From Lachnospiraceae bacterium (GTDB lineage: Bacteria > Bacillota > Clostridia > Lachnospirales > Lachnospiraceae): DNA of 61,801 nt. Shown in pieces: positions 55,101 through 61,801 of this stretch. The stretch spans positions 1 to 61,801 of the forward strand of contig JAILRH010000060.1 of the NCBI GenBank assembly GCA_024698345.1, given 5' to 3'. Each line of letters opens with the position of its first letter. The first letter of the stretch is position 1. The position numbers were made by a program, and so were the translations under genes. Under the pieces are notes generated by a model. It searched no databases. It was not told the DNA's origin and saw nothing but the letters and a program-made list of their open reading frames with translations.

Positions 55101-55910
55101 AACAAGATAGCAAAACCTACAGTATTTATTCCTGTATTCCCGGGAACAAACTGTGAGTATGATACAGCAAAAGCTTTTGAAAAAGCCGGAGCAAATGTTA
55201 TCACAAAGGTATTTAAGAATCTTTCAGCGGAAGATATCAGAGACTCAGTTAAGGTATTTGAAGACAGCATTAATCAGTCTCAGATTATTATGTTCCCAGG
55301 TGGATTCAGTGCAGGTGATGAGCCGGACGGTTCTGCAAAATTCTTTGCAACTGCATTTAGAAATGAAAAGATGAAAGATGCAGTTCACAAACTCTTAAAT
55401 GAGAGAGACGGACTTGCACTTGGTATTTGTAACGGATTCCAGGCCCTTATCAAACTTGGACTTGTTCCAAATGGTGAGATAACAGGTCAGGATGAGAATT
55501 CGCCAACACTTACATACAACACAATCAACAGACATGTGTCAAAGATGGTTTACACAAAGGTTGTTTCTAACAAGTCACCATGGTTACAGATGGCAGAAGT
55601 TGGAAAAACATATGTAAATGCAGCTTCACATGGAGAAGGAAGATTTGTTGCAAATGATGAGTGGCTCAAGAAGTTATTTGAGAATGGCCAGGTTGCAACT
55701 CAGTATGTAAATGAACTTGGACAGCCTACAATGGACGAAGAATGGAATGTCAACGGTTCATACGCTGCTATCGAAGGTATAACATCTCCTGATGGTAGAT
55801 GCTTTGGTAAGATGGCACATATTGAGCGTAAGGGTGACTCTGTTGCCATGAATATTTACGGTGAGCAGGATCTCAAAGTATTTGAGTCAGGTGTATCTTA
55901 TTTCAAGTAA
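52155..55910 (+). CDS. purL: Phosphoribosylformylglycinamidine synthase, single-chain
   Basis: Converts FGAR to FGAM with glutamine and ATP in purine synthesis. 1251 residues: the fused form with a PurS-like N-terminus (about 1-170), two PurL catalytic units (FKNETHNHPTEIEPFGGAAT; GGRTGRDGCGGATG; GLPSIGGKDSMSG) and a C-terminal class I glutaminase (about 980-1250) with FPGTNCEYDTAKA, nucleophile Cys in LGICNGFQ (near 1092) and SHGEGRF. This length and order match the clostridial subtype. AGGAGG decides the start at 52155; the frame upstream to 52113 has no ribosome site. Not adjacent to purB/purC, so regulated separately. Confidence 0.96.
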   Translation: MSKVKRVYVEKKQPYAVKSNELTEDIKGYLMIKSLDKVRVLVRYDIENLSEETYKEALTTVFSEPPVDQIYEEVFPYDEKNDRVFSVEFLPGQFDQRADSAEQCVKFLKEDEQPVIKTATTYVLSGDITDEQFESIKSYCINPVDSRETGLEKPETLVTEFDEPDDVIIFDGFKDMSEEPLKELYSSLGLAMTFNDFLHIQNYFKNEEDRNPSMTEIRVLDTYWSDHCRHTTFNTELKDVQFEDGYFNAPIVKTYEDYIETRNEIFKGRDDKFVCLMDLALMAMRKLKKEGKLDDQEESDEINACSIVVPVEVDGQTEEWLVNFKNETHNHPTEIEPFGGAATCLGGAIRDPLSGRTYVYQAMRVTGAADPTKSMKETLKGKLPQKKLVQGAADGYSSYGNQIGLATGLVKEIYHPDYVAKRMEIGAVMGAAPRRAVIRETSDPGDIIILLGGRTGRDGCGGATGSSKVHTEESIETCGAEVQKGNAPTERKIQRLFRREEVSKLIKKCNDFGAGGVSVAIGELADGLHIFLDKVPKKYAGLDGTEIAISESQERMAVVVDKKDVEQFLAYANEENLEAIEVAYVTEDPRLVLEWRGKEIVNLSRAFLDTNGAHQETSVYVEMPSEDKNFFKKEEVDDVKAKWLETLADLNVCSQKGLVEKFDGSIGAGSVFMPHGGKYQMTETQTMVAKLPVLKGKCDTVTMMSYGFDPYLSTWSPYHGAMYAVIESVAKVVATGGDYSKIRFTFQEYFRRMTEDPKRWSQPFSALLGAYDAQMGFGLPSIGGKDSMSGTFNDIDVPPTLVSFAVDVAKESDVITPEFKKAGNKIVKFEISRDRYEKPNYEQIMELYSAIHDMIQKKVIVSAYALDSKGVIPAVSKMAFGNKIGVKISSQIPGADLFAPEFGDIIAEVPADKLDDITTSYILIGETTDKQTFEYGDQVISMEEAVSTWTKPLEKVFPTRSHKDTAVLDTPMYDKGSIYVCKNKIAKPTVFIPVFPGTNCEYDTAKAFEKAGANVITKVFKNLSAEDIRDSVKVFEDSINQSQIIMFPGGFSAGDEPDGSAKFFATAFRNEKMKDAVHKLLNERDGLALGICNGFQALIKLGLVPNGEITGQDENSPTLTYNTINRHVSKMVYTKVVSNKSPWLQMAEVGKTYVNAASHGEGRFVANDEWLKKLFENGQVATQYVNELGQPTMDEEWNVNGSYAAIEGITSPDGRCFGKMAHIERKGDSVAMNIYGEQDLKVFESGVSYFK

Positions 55911-56052
55911 GTATAACTAAGAAGTAGATTTCCCCTCCTCTAAACAAAGTGAAGGTGGGGTAAGAAAATTTACCTGATATTAGAAGGTTAGATGGTGGTG
56001 CTGAAGGTGGAAGTGTTACCATGATTTAGAATAATAGTAATGAAAAGTTGTA

Positions 56053-56097
56053 TATGGCTGTTGCATCGGATAATATTGTTGCAACAGCCATATTTTA
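56053..56097 (+). terminator. Rho-independent terminator after purL
   Basis: ATGGCTGTTGCA / TTGCAACAGCCAT stem around a 13-base loop, then ATTTT. The ribosome site of the next gene follows within ten bases, so the hairpin might also affect its expression. Confidence 0.75.
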
Positions 56098-56112
56098 GGC
56101 AAGGAGATAGGT

Positions 56113-57504
56113 GTGGTTTTCTCTAGTATAGAGTTTATATTTAGATTTTTAGTAATTTTTTTCATAGTATACAAATTGGCACCAAAAAGCATTAGGAATG
56201 TTGTTATTTTAGTTGCCAGTTTGATTTTTTATGCTTTTGGAGAACCTAAATATGTAGTTCTTATGGTTATATCAATTGTCGTTAATCATCTTCTTACTTT
56301 GAAGATGGACAGTGATAAAGAACACAAAAAAATGTGGGCTGCAATTGCACTTTCTTATGATGTTCTGATGCTTGGCATATTCAAGTATACTAATTTTGTT
56401 GTTGATAATATCAATATGATTGCCGGACATGATGTGATTAAGCATGTACATATTACGTTACCGATTGGTATTAGTTTCTATACTTTTCAGATAATGTCAT
56501 ACGTGATTGATGCTTATAGAGGTAAGTTTGAAGTGGAAAAAAGCATTCTGCCATTTGCAACTTATGTTTCCATGTTTCCACAGCTTATTGCAGGACCAAT
56601 TGTAAATTACAGAGAAGTCAGAAATGAACTTCGAAAAAGAAAAATAACAAGAAAAGATGTAGAGACAGGTATGGTTGCATTTACCATTGGCTTGTCATAT
56701 AAAGTGATACTTGCCAATCAGATAGGCACAGTTTGGAATGGGGTTCAGACGGTAGGTGTGTATGGAATGTCAACCATAATGGCATGGGTTGGAGCCTGGA
56801 GTTATTCATTTCAGTTGCTCTTTGACTTTGCAGGTTATTCCATGATGGCGATAGGGCTTGGAAGAATGATGGGATTCTATTTACCTATAAACTTTGCTGA
56901 TCCATATATTTCAAGGAGTGCAACAGAGTTTTGGAGAAGATGGCATATCACACTTGGAAGATGGTTTAAAGATTATGTATATATTCCTTTAGGCGGAAAT
57001 CGAAAAGGCAAGAAACGCATGATGTTTAACCTGTTTGTTGTGTGGGCACTTACCGGATTATGGCATGGTGCAAGCTGGAACTTTGTTATTTGGGGAATTA
57101 TGTTTTTTGTGATCCTTATGGTTGAAAAAGTATTCCTCCTCAAGTATCTCGACAAATATGTAGTGCTTAGCAGAATATATATGCTTATACTTATTCCTGT
57201 ATCGTGGATGGTATTTGCAATTACAGATATTAAGCAAGTGATATTGTATATAGCAAGAATGTTTTTTATTCCGATTAAGGGAATGGTGGAAATCAACACC
57301 AAAGAGATTCTTCTCAAGTATATAGGAGAGTATTGGTGGATGCTGCTGATTTGTGCAATATGTGCAACTCCGTTACCGATGAAATTATTAGATAAATTTT
57401 ATAACAAACTGATTACAAAACTGGTGCTGCTTGTATTATTTTGGATAAGTATTTATCTTATACTGGTATCTGCAGAAAATCCATTTTTGTATTTTAGATT
57501 CTAG
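56113..57504 (+). CDS. MBOAT-family membrane O-acyltransferase (AlgI/DltB-like)
   Basis: 463 residues with about ten membrane helices. It brings acyl groups across the membrane for O-acetylation of an extracellular polymer. Signatures: ITLPIGISFYTFQIMSYVID, MFPQLIAGPIVNY, SATEFWRRWHITLGRWFKDY, and the catalytic His in LTGLWHGASWNF (near 316). Start is GTG at 56113 after AAGGAG. The next gene, 19 bases later, is an SGNH-type hydrolase/transferase, the usual partner that transfers the acetyl group, so the pair forms a small O-acetylation unit. The target polymer is unknown. Confidence 0.92.
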   Translation: MVFSSIEFIFRFLVIFFIVYKLAPKSIRNVVILVASLIFYAFGEPKYVVLMVISIVVNHLLTLKMDSDKEHKKMWAAIALSYDVLMLGIFKYTNFVVDNINMIAGHDVIKHVHITLPIGISFYTFQIMSYVIDAYRGKFEVEKSILPFATYVSMFPQLIAGPIVNYREVRNELRKRKITRKDVETGMVAFTIGLSYKVILANQIGTVWNGVQTVGVYGMSTIMAWVGAWSYSFQLLFDFAGYSMMAIGLGRMMGFYLPINFADPYISRSATEFWRRWHITLGRWFKDYVYIPLGGNRKGKKRMMFNLFVVWALTGLWHGASWNFVIWGIMFFVILMVEKVFLLKYLDKYVVLSRIYMLILIPVSWMVFAITDIKQVILYIARMFFIPIKGMVEINTKEILLKYIGEYWWMLLICAICATPLPMKLLDKFYNKLITKLVLLVLFWISIYLILVSAENPFLYFRF

Positions 57505-57523
57505 AGGGAGTTTTTACTTCAAA

Positions 57524-58621
57524 ATGAAAAATAAAGTTATTCGTAAAGTTAAAAAATTTACAATAAAATATATAATGAAAAATTACAAAAGAAATACGCT
57601 GACCTTTATGGTGATAATTACTGCTATATTGTTTTCTGTAATTGGAGCTTCTCTCACACTTGTTCGCGGTGAGAAGATGATTATAAAAAAAGATTATCCT
57701 ATTCTTACAAGAGTGTTAGCTCCTGAAGTTTACAAAATGAATCTTGCAGAAGAAAAAAAGAAAGATAAGAAGCATAAAAAGGCAAAGAAGCAAGGGGATT
57801 CGATTGATGAAACTACAGTAAATGCAGAAAATGAAACTACTGAAGTTCAGACAGAGCCTGTAACAGAAGAACCTGTAACGGAGTATGCATATGCTGAAGT
57901 TGGTGATGATTACTTCAACGATGCATTGTTTATAGGTGATTCGAGAGTTGAGGGAATCAAGTTGTACGGTGGACTTAAGAAAGCCACATTCTATTCAAAG
58001 GAGGGAATTTCCCTTAACAAGATTCTGGATGAGAAGTTTGTAAAGATTAAAGTGAAAGAAAAAGTCAAAGTCAAGGAAAAGGAAACAGAAGCAAAGAAGT
58101 CTAAAAAGAGCAAGAAATCTAAAAAGAAAAAGAGTGAAGAAGAAACTACTGTTGCACAGACAGAGCAAGCTTCAGAAGAATATGTAATCAAGACGAGGAC
58201 AAAGACTGTTAATATCAAGAAGGCGTTGAAGCAAAAATCATTCAAGAAAATATATATAATGATAGGAATTAACGAACTTGGTTACAGAACTAAAAAAGAA
58301 TATAAGAATAATTACAAAGAAGTAATAGATGAACTTCGTAAATTACAGCCGGATGCCAAGATATTTATTATGGGAATGATGAAAGTGACAAATAAGTATC
58401 AGAAAAAACATCCTTCATTTAAAAACAAAACAATTGATGCCTTCAATGAAGCTGTTAAAGAACTGGCGGATTATCAGACGATATTCTACATAGACATGAA
58501 TGAAAATATACTGGATAAGAATAACGGAGTAAAAGAAAAATATACATGGGATGGTGTGCATCTCAAAGCGGAATATTACTCTATCTGGATTGATTCGCTT
58601 AAAAAGCATGGTGTGAATTAA
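57524..58621 (+). CDS. Membrane-anchored SGNH/GDSL-like protein, partner of the MBOAT
   Basis: 365 residues. Basic N-terminus, membrane helix about 25-47, Glu/Thr/Lys spacer to about 120. SGNH blocks: I at FIGDSRVEG (Ser near 136), III at MIGINELGY (near 246) and the C-terminal DGVH (near 342), giving the Ser-Asp-His triad. Between blocks I and III sits a roughly 55-residue insert of nearly pure Lys/Glu/Ser/Thr (KKSKKSKKSKKKKSEEE), absent from ordinary members. Faces outside and likely transfers acetyl groups delivered by the upstream MBOAT protein. Ribosome site (GAGGGAG) is rather distant from the ATG. Confidence 0.85.
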   Translation: MKNKVIRKVKKFTIKYIMKNYKRNTLTFMVIITAILFSVIGASLTLVRGEKMIIKKDYPILTRVLAPEVYKMNLAEEKKKDKKHKKAKKQGDSIDETTVNAENETTEVQTEPVTEEPVTEYAYAEVGDDYFNDALFIGDSRVEGIKLYGGLKKATFYSKEGISLNKILDEKFVKIKVKEKVKVKEKETEAKKSKKSKKSKKKKSEEETTVAQTEQASEEYVIKTRTKTVNIKKALKQKSFKKIYIMIGINELGYRTKKEYKNNYKEVIDELRKLQPDAKIFIMGMMKVTNKYQKKHPSFKNKTIDAFNEAVKELADYQTIFYIDMNENILDKNNGVKEKYTWDGVHLKAEYYSIWIDSLKKHGVN

Positions 58622-58699
58622 TAACAAATACGCTGTAAAAATACTATATAAGAACAATAAGCATAGAAATAATATGCATTAGAGCAAATAGAATAATAT

Positions 58700-58757
58700 A
58701 AAAAAGAGCGATTACACTTACATGAATTAAATCACAGTTGTAATCGCTCTTTCTTAT
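58700..58757. terminator. Bidirectional terminator
   Basis: GAGCGATTACA / TGTAATCGCTC stem with an A run before and TTTCTTATTTTT after. Shared by the SGNH gene and the converging degV gene. Confidence 0.85.
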
Positions 58758-58779
58758 TTTTAATGCTTATAATTTATCA

Positions 58780-59664
58780 TTATAATTTTTCGTATTTTTT
58801 TATGACCGCTAGGCCAAGAGCATGAGGACCTGTGTGACATGCACTTGTTGGACCGATGAGAACATTCAATTCCGGATTGGTCTTTTTGCCGATTGTAGCC
58901 TCTGCTTCTGAAAGGAAAGCATTGGCTTCTTCTGAGTCATATCCCTCACCCATGTTGTATTCGAAATCATCAGGTGTGTTACCGTCAGAATTAAGAAAGC
59001 CATTTACCTGACTAATAATGGACTTTAGAAGTTTGCTGCGGTTTCTTCCAACACCACCGATATTAAGTTCGCCACCTTTCATGATGATGATTGGTTTGAT
59101 TCCAAGTTTACCGGTTGCCATAGTTGCCAACTTGCCGATTCGACCGCCTTTTTTCAGATAATCAAGCGAACCGACAGTAAAGAAAATAGTTGCACTATTA
59201 CACAAACCATCAAGCTTGGAAACGGCAATATCATAATCAATACCATCTTCATTCATTCTAACAACTTCATTTACAAAAAGAGCCTGTGAAGCGGTGTTGG
59301 CTAATGAATTGACAACTGTAATTTTTGCATCCGGATAGTCTTCAATAATGATATCCTTTGCTGTGGATGCAGAGTTGTATGAACCACTAAGAACAGTTGA
59401 GATGGTAATGCAGATGATAGGAATACCCTGTTTTACATAAGGGGTGAAATGATCAATGTAATCTTCGACAGAAGGTAGTGATGTTTTTGGAAAACCCCCT
59501 TCGTTTACAATTCGATTATAAAATTCATCGCGCTTCATCTCTATTCCGTCTTTATAATAGTCTTTTTCGTTAAAAGAAACATAAAAAGGGACAATATCAA
59601 CATCGTGCTGTTCTACGTATTCGTTTGATAAATCACAAGCGCTGTCACTAATAATTTTGAACAT
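58780..59664 (-). CDS. DegV-family fatty-acid-binding protein
   Basis: 294 residues, usual DegV length. Family marks: opening FKIISDSACDLS, the FPKTSLPSVEDY segment, the Ser-containing ligand site STVLSGSYNSA, FFTVGSLDYLKKGGRIG and the C-terminal CHTGPHALGLAVI. In Gram-positives these proteins present fatty acids to the kinase FakA or bind lipids more generally. GGGAGG precedes the start on the minus strand. Single gene. Confidence 0.93.
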   Translation of the reverse strand: MFKIISDSACDLSNEYVEQHDVDIVPFYVSFNEKDYYKDGIEMKRDEFYNRIVNEGGFPKTSLPSVEDYIDHFTPYVKQGIPIICITISTVLSGSYNSASTAKDIIIEDYPDAKITVVNSLANTASQALFVNEVVRMNEDGIDYDIAVSKLDGLCNSATIFFTVGSLDYLKKGGRIGKLATMATGKLGIKPIIIMKGGELNIGGVGRNRSKLLKSIISQVNGFLNSDGNTPDDFEYNMGEGYDSEEANAFLSEAEATIGKKTNPELNVLIGPTSACHTGPHALGLAVIKKYEKL

Positions 59665-59910
59665 TAAAAACCTCCCTTGAAATAAAAAAATAATATAACT
59701 ATGTGGGAGTTACCTCACATCAGATATAAATTCCAATATAAAACATAATATCATACTGATACTGAAGGAACAATAATTATTAGGTCAAATCCGGGAAAGG
59801 GCATAAGTAAGACTTAATAGTTATCAATATTTATATAGATTAAATTCAGTTTGCTTTACAAAAAAAAGGATTTACAGTAAACTTGTTGTTAGGACTAACA
59901 GGAGGATATT

Positions 59911-61716
59911 ATGTCTGAAATCAGTAACAATAAAAAGAAAAACACTTCAAAAGAAGATCTAAAAAACAGATTTGAGTATAAGAGTGTGATTGAGGGATTG
60001 GTACTATCCGGTTTTGCGGGGATTTTTTTAACGAACATTATTTTTAATACATATAAGCCGGTTGATAATTTACAATATATACAGGGTGAGAATATCCTTG
60101 TATTTTTTTGTGCGTTTTTTGCTTTGACTATAATGTTAGGAGCGACATATTTTTATAACAAAATAATAGCAAAAATTATTTTACCAATATTGGTGATTGT
60201 ATATTCATTTTTAACAATAATAAATAATTACACAACGCTTCCGATAACTGTTGTCTGCATAATTGCAACGCTGTTTGCAGTTATCTATTCAAAAAAGGAG
60301 TTACTGTATATTGTTTCAAAGTACAGAACTAATGAAAGATTTTCTTTGACAATTTGTTGCACGATGGGACTTGTTCTTATCATTTTTATTACAGGAATCG
60401 GATATTGCAGGTATAAAAGCTTTATGAGTCCGGGATATGACCTTGGGGTTTTTTCTCAAATGTTTGAGAATATGAAAAGGACATTACATCCTGTAACATC
60501 GGTTGAGAGACAGGAGCTTGGTATGTTTTCCCATTTTGGAGTACATTTTTCTCCGATACTATATTTATTATTACCTGTATATTGTCTTTTGCCTTCTCCG
60601 ATTACATTACAGACGATACAGGCGATAGTTCTTGGGATTGCTGTTGTTCCGTTATATTATCTGTGTAAGCATTATGGATTATCTCAAAAAATGACAATAG
60701 CCTTTTGTGCTATTTACTGTTTTTTTCCGGCAACGTCAGCCGGTACATTTTATGATTTCCATGAAAATTGTATTCTTCCGGTGATGATATTCTGTTTGTT
60801 GCTATCGTTGGAGAAAAAGCATACAATTGGGATAATGCTGGCAACAGTGGGAGTATTGATGATAAAAGAAGATGCAGCATTGGTGGTACTCAGTATAGGC
60901 TTGTTTCTGCTTCTGTCGGCAAAAGACATAAAAAGAGGTGGAATACTTGTTGGAATGTCACTTGTATATTTTCCGGTTGTAATGACGATTATCAAATCTT
61001 ACGGAGATCAGAATTTTGAAGCAAGATTCAGCAATTTGTTTTATGATAATTCAAAGGGATTAATCCAGATTGCTGTTACCATACCTTCTAATATTTCATA
61101 TATGTTTGCTCAAATGGCAGATTTGGAAAAAATAGAATTTATTATTCTGATGATTCTTCCACTTAGCATTGCGTTGTTTCAGAATAAAAAATATTCAAGG
61201 TATGTGTTGCTGATGACATTTGTTTTGATTAATCTTTTACCGTCATACAAATTTATGCATGACATCGGTTATCAATACAACTTCAGTACAATTGCCCTTA
61301 TGATATATATTGCAATTATGACTGTGAGTGAGTGGGATGTGGAGAAAAGAAATACCTGGGCGCTTATTTCTGTCATAATAACTCTGATGTTGTTTTCCAG
61401 TGAATCTTTTGCATGTTTTGGGACTGTATCTGCAAGGTACAGTGGGGATCAGAAAATATATAAACAAATGGAGCATGAAATAAGCAGAGTACCTTCAGAT
61501 GCAACTGTTGCGGTTTCCGGTTTTATAATGCCCCATATGTATAATAATCAAAATCTCAAATTTATATATGAAGATTTGCAAATTGATCAGGATTATGTGG
61601 TTGTAGATTGCAGAAAAGTAAGCAACGATGAGGATATTATCAGAGATAAATTATCAGACAACTATGAAAAAATAAGTGAAGTAAAAGATTATCTGAAAAT
61701 ATATAAGAAAAAATAA
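59911..61716 (+). CDS. DUF2079 multi-spanning membrane protein
   Basis: 601 residues with about 12 membrane helices in the first 500 and a soluble tail. The segment SPGYDLGVFSQMFENM and the loop around FSHFGVHFSPILYLLLPVY mark the DUF2079 family, which resembles GT-C-fold glycosyltransferases in layout; enzymatic role not established. The Asp in GYDLG may correspond to the conserved acidic residue of that fold (inference). AGGAGG precedes the ATG at a good distance. Its last codons form the first unit of a 41-bp repeat running out of the window. Confidence 0.82.
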   Translation: MSEISNNKKKNTSKEDLKNRFEYKSVIEGLVLSGFAGIFLTNIIFNTYKPVDNLQYIQGENILVFFCAFFALTIMLGATYFYNKIIAKIILPILVIVYSFLTIINNYTTLPITVVCIIATLFAVIYSKKELLYIVSKYRTNERFSLTICCTMGLVLIIFITGIGYCRYKSFMSPGYDLGVFSQMFENMKRTLHPVTSVERQELGMFSHFGVHFSPILYLLLPVYCLLPSPITLQTIQAIVLGIAVVPLYYLCKHYGLSQKMTIAFCAIYCFFPATSAGTFYDFHENCILPVMIFCLLLSLEKKHTIGIMLATVGVLMIKEDAALVVLSIGLFLLLSAKDIKRGGILVGMSLVYFPVVMTIIKSYGDQNFEARFSNLFYDNSKGLIQIAVTIPSNISYMFAQMADLEKIEFIILMILPLSIALFQNKKYSRYVLLMTFVLINLLPSYKFMHDIGYQYNFSTIALMIYIAIMTVSEWDVEKRNTWALISVIITLMLFSSESFACFGTVSARYSGDQKIYKQMEHEISRVPSDATVAVSGFIMPHMYNNQNLKFIYEDLQIDQDYVVVDCRKVSNDEDIIRDKLSDNYEKISEVKDYLKIYKKK

Positions 61717-61801
61717 GTGAAGTAAAAGATTATCTGAAAATATATAAGAAATAATAAGTGAAGTAAAAGATTATCTGAAAATACATAAGAAATAATAAGT
61801 G
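61671..61801 (+). repeat. 41-bp tandem repeat starting in the last codons of the DUF2079 gene
   Basis: AATAAGTGAAGTAAAAGATT begins at 61671, 61712 and 61753; a fourth unit begins at 61794 and is cut by the window end. Each unit repeats codons for SEVKDYLKIYKK and a stop. Because 41 is not a multiple of three, a stop recurs each time. Units differ only by A-run length and single bases. Confidence 0.9.

Noticed and set aside
1-61801. tRNA, rRNA, prophage or toxin-antitoxin modules
   Set aside because: No cloverleaf with conserved tRNA arms, no rRNA-like stretch, no integrase, capsid, or short paired toxin genes found by reading both strands.

Overview
The window looks like a chromosomal segment of a low-GC anaerobic Firmicute, most probably a gut Lachnospiraceae species. 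The support is the AT-rich composition, strong GGAGG ribosome sites, clostridial single-chain PurL, a GatCAB operon, a GlnA followed by an ANTAR regulator, and large secreted proteins with Thr/Pro/Glu/Ala linkers. I cannot name the genus from sequence alone. I see no rRNA, tRNA, CRISPR array, prophage or insertion-sequence transposase.

Layout. 0-5.5 kb: SulP transporter, HD-domain protein, an ECF sigma/anti-sigma pair and a small secreted repeat peptide. 5.9-10.6 kb (minus strand): carB and, just upstream of it, a PurF homologue whose glutaminase site is destroyed. 11-20 kb: a membrane-anchored protein, a secreted GH18 enzyme and two tandem homologous secreted proteins. 20.5-24.2 kb: a heterodimeric ABC exporter. 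24.4-29 kb: RNase H, an L,D-transpeptidase, glnA with an ANTAR regulator, and a phosphoribosyltransferase-like protein. 29.5-33.7 kb: a 1383-residue secreted protein joining a pectate-lyase-like beta-helix to a GH18 domain. 34-38 kb: 64-bp repeat array A, an esterase, an XRE regulator and a lipoprotein. 38.3-45.6 kb: gatCAB, then a purF-type gene, purB and purC. 46-48.7 kb: a lipoprotein foldase, a frameshifted DUF3592-like gene and a phospholipase C-like protein. 49-52 kb: the radical SAM / DUF4130 pair predicted to act in DNA repair, split by 64-bp repeat array B and preceded by a LexA-type box. 52-56 kb: purL. 56-58.6 kb: an MBOAT/SGNH O-acetylation pair. 58.8 kb to the end: DegV and a DUF2079 membrane protein.

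Functional themes are purine and carbamoyl-phosphate metabolism (carB, two PurF homologues, purB, purC, purL), glutamine metabolism (glnA, gatCAB), cell-surface and polysaccharide work (two GH18 proteins, two homologous surface proteins, L,D-transpeptidase, MBOAT/SGNH, lipoproteins) and DNA maintenance.

The least ordinary signals are these. (1) Two related 64-bp-period tandem arrays lie at separate loci and end in the same way, one of them inside the putative DNA-repair gene pair. (2) At four genes the last codons and stop are echoed downstream as repeats. (3) There are two divergent PurF homologues, one without the catalytic cysteine and one with an unusual phosphoribosyltransferase loop. 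(4) A LexA-type box lies upstream of the radical SAM gene. (5) A C-terminal domain is shared by the two GH18 proteins. (6) There is a dispersed element with 14-bp terminal inverted repeats.
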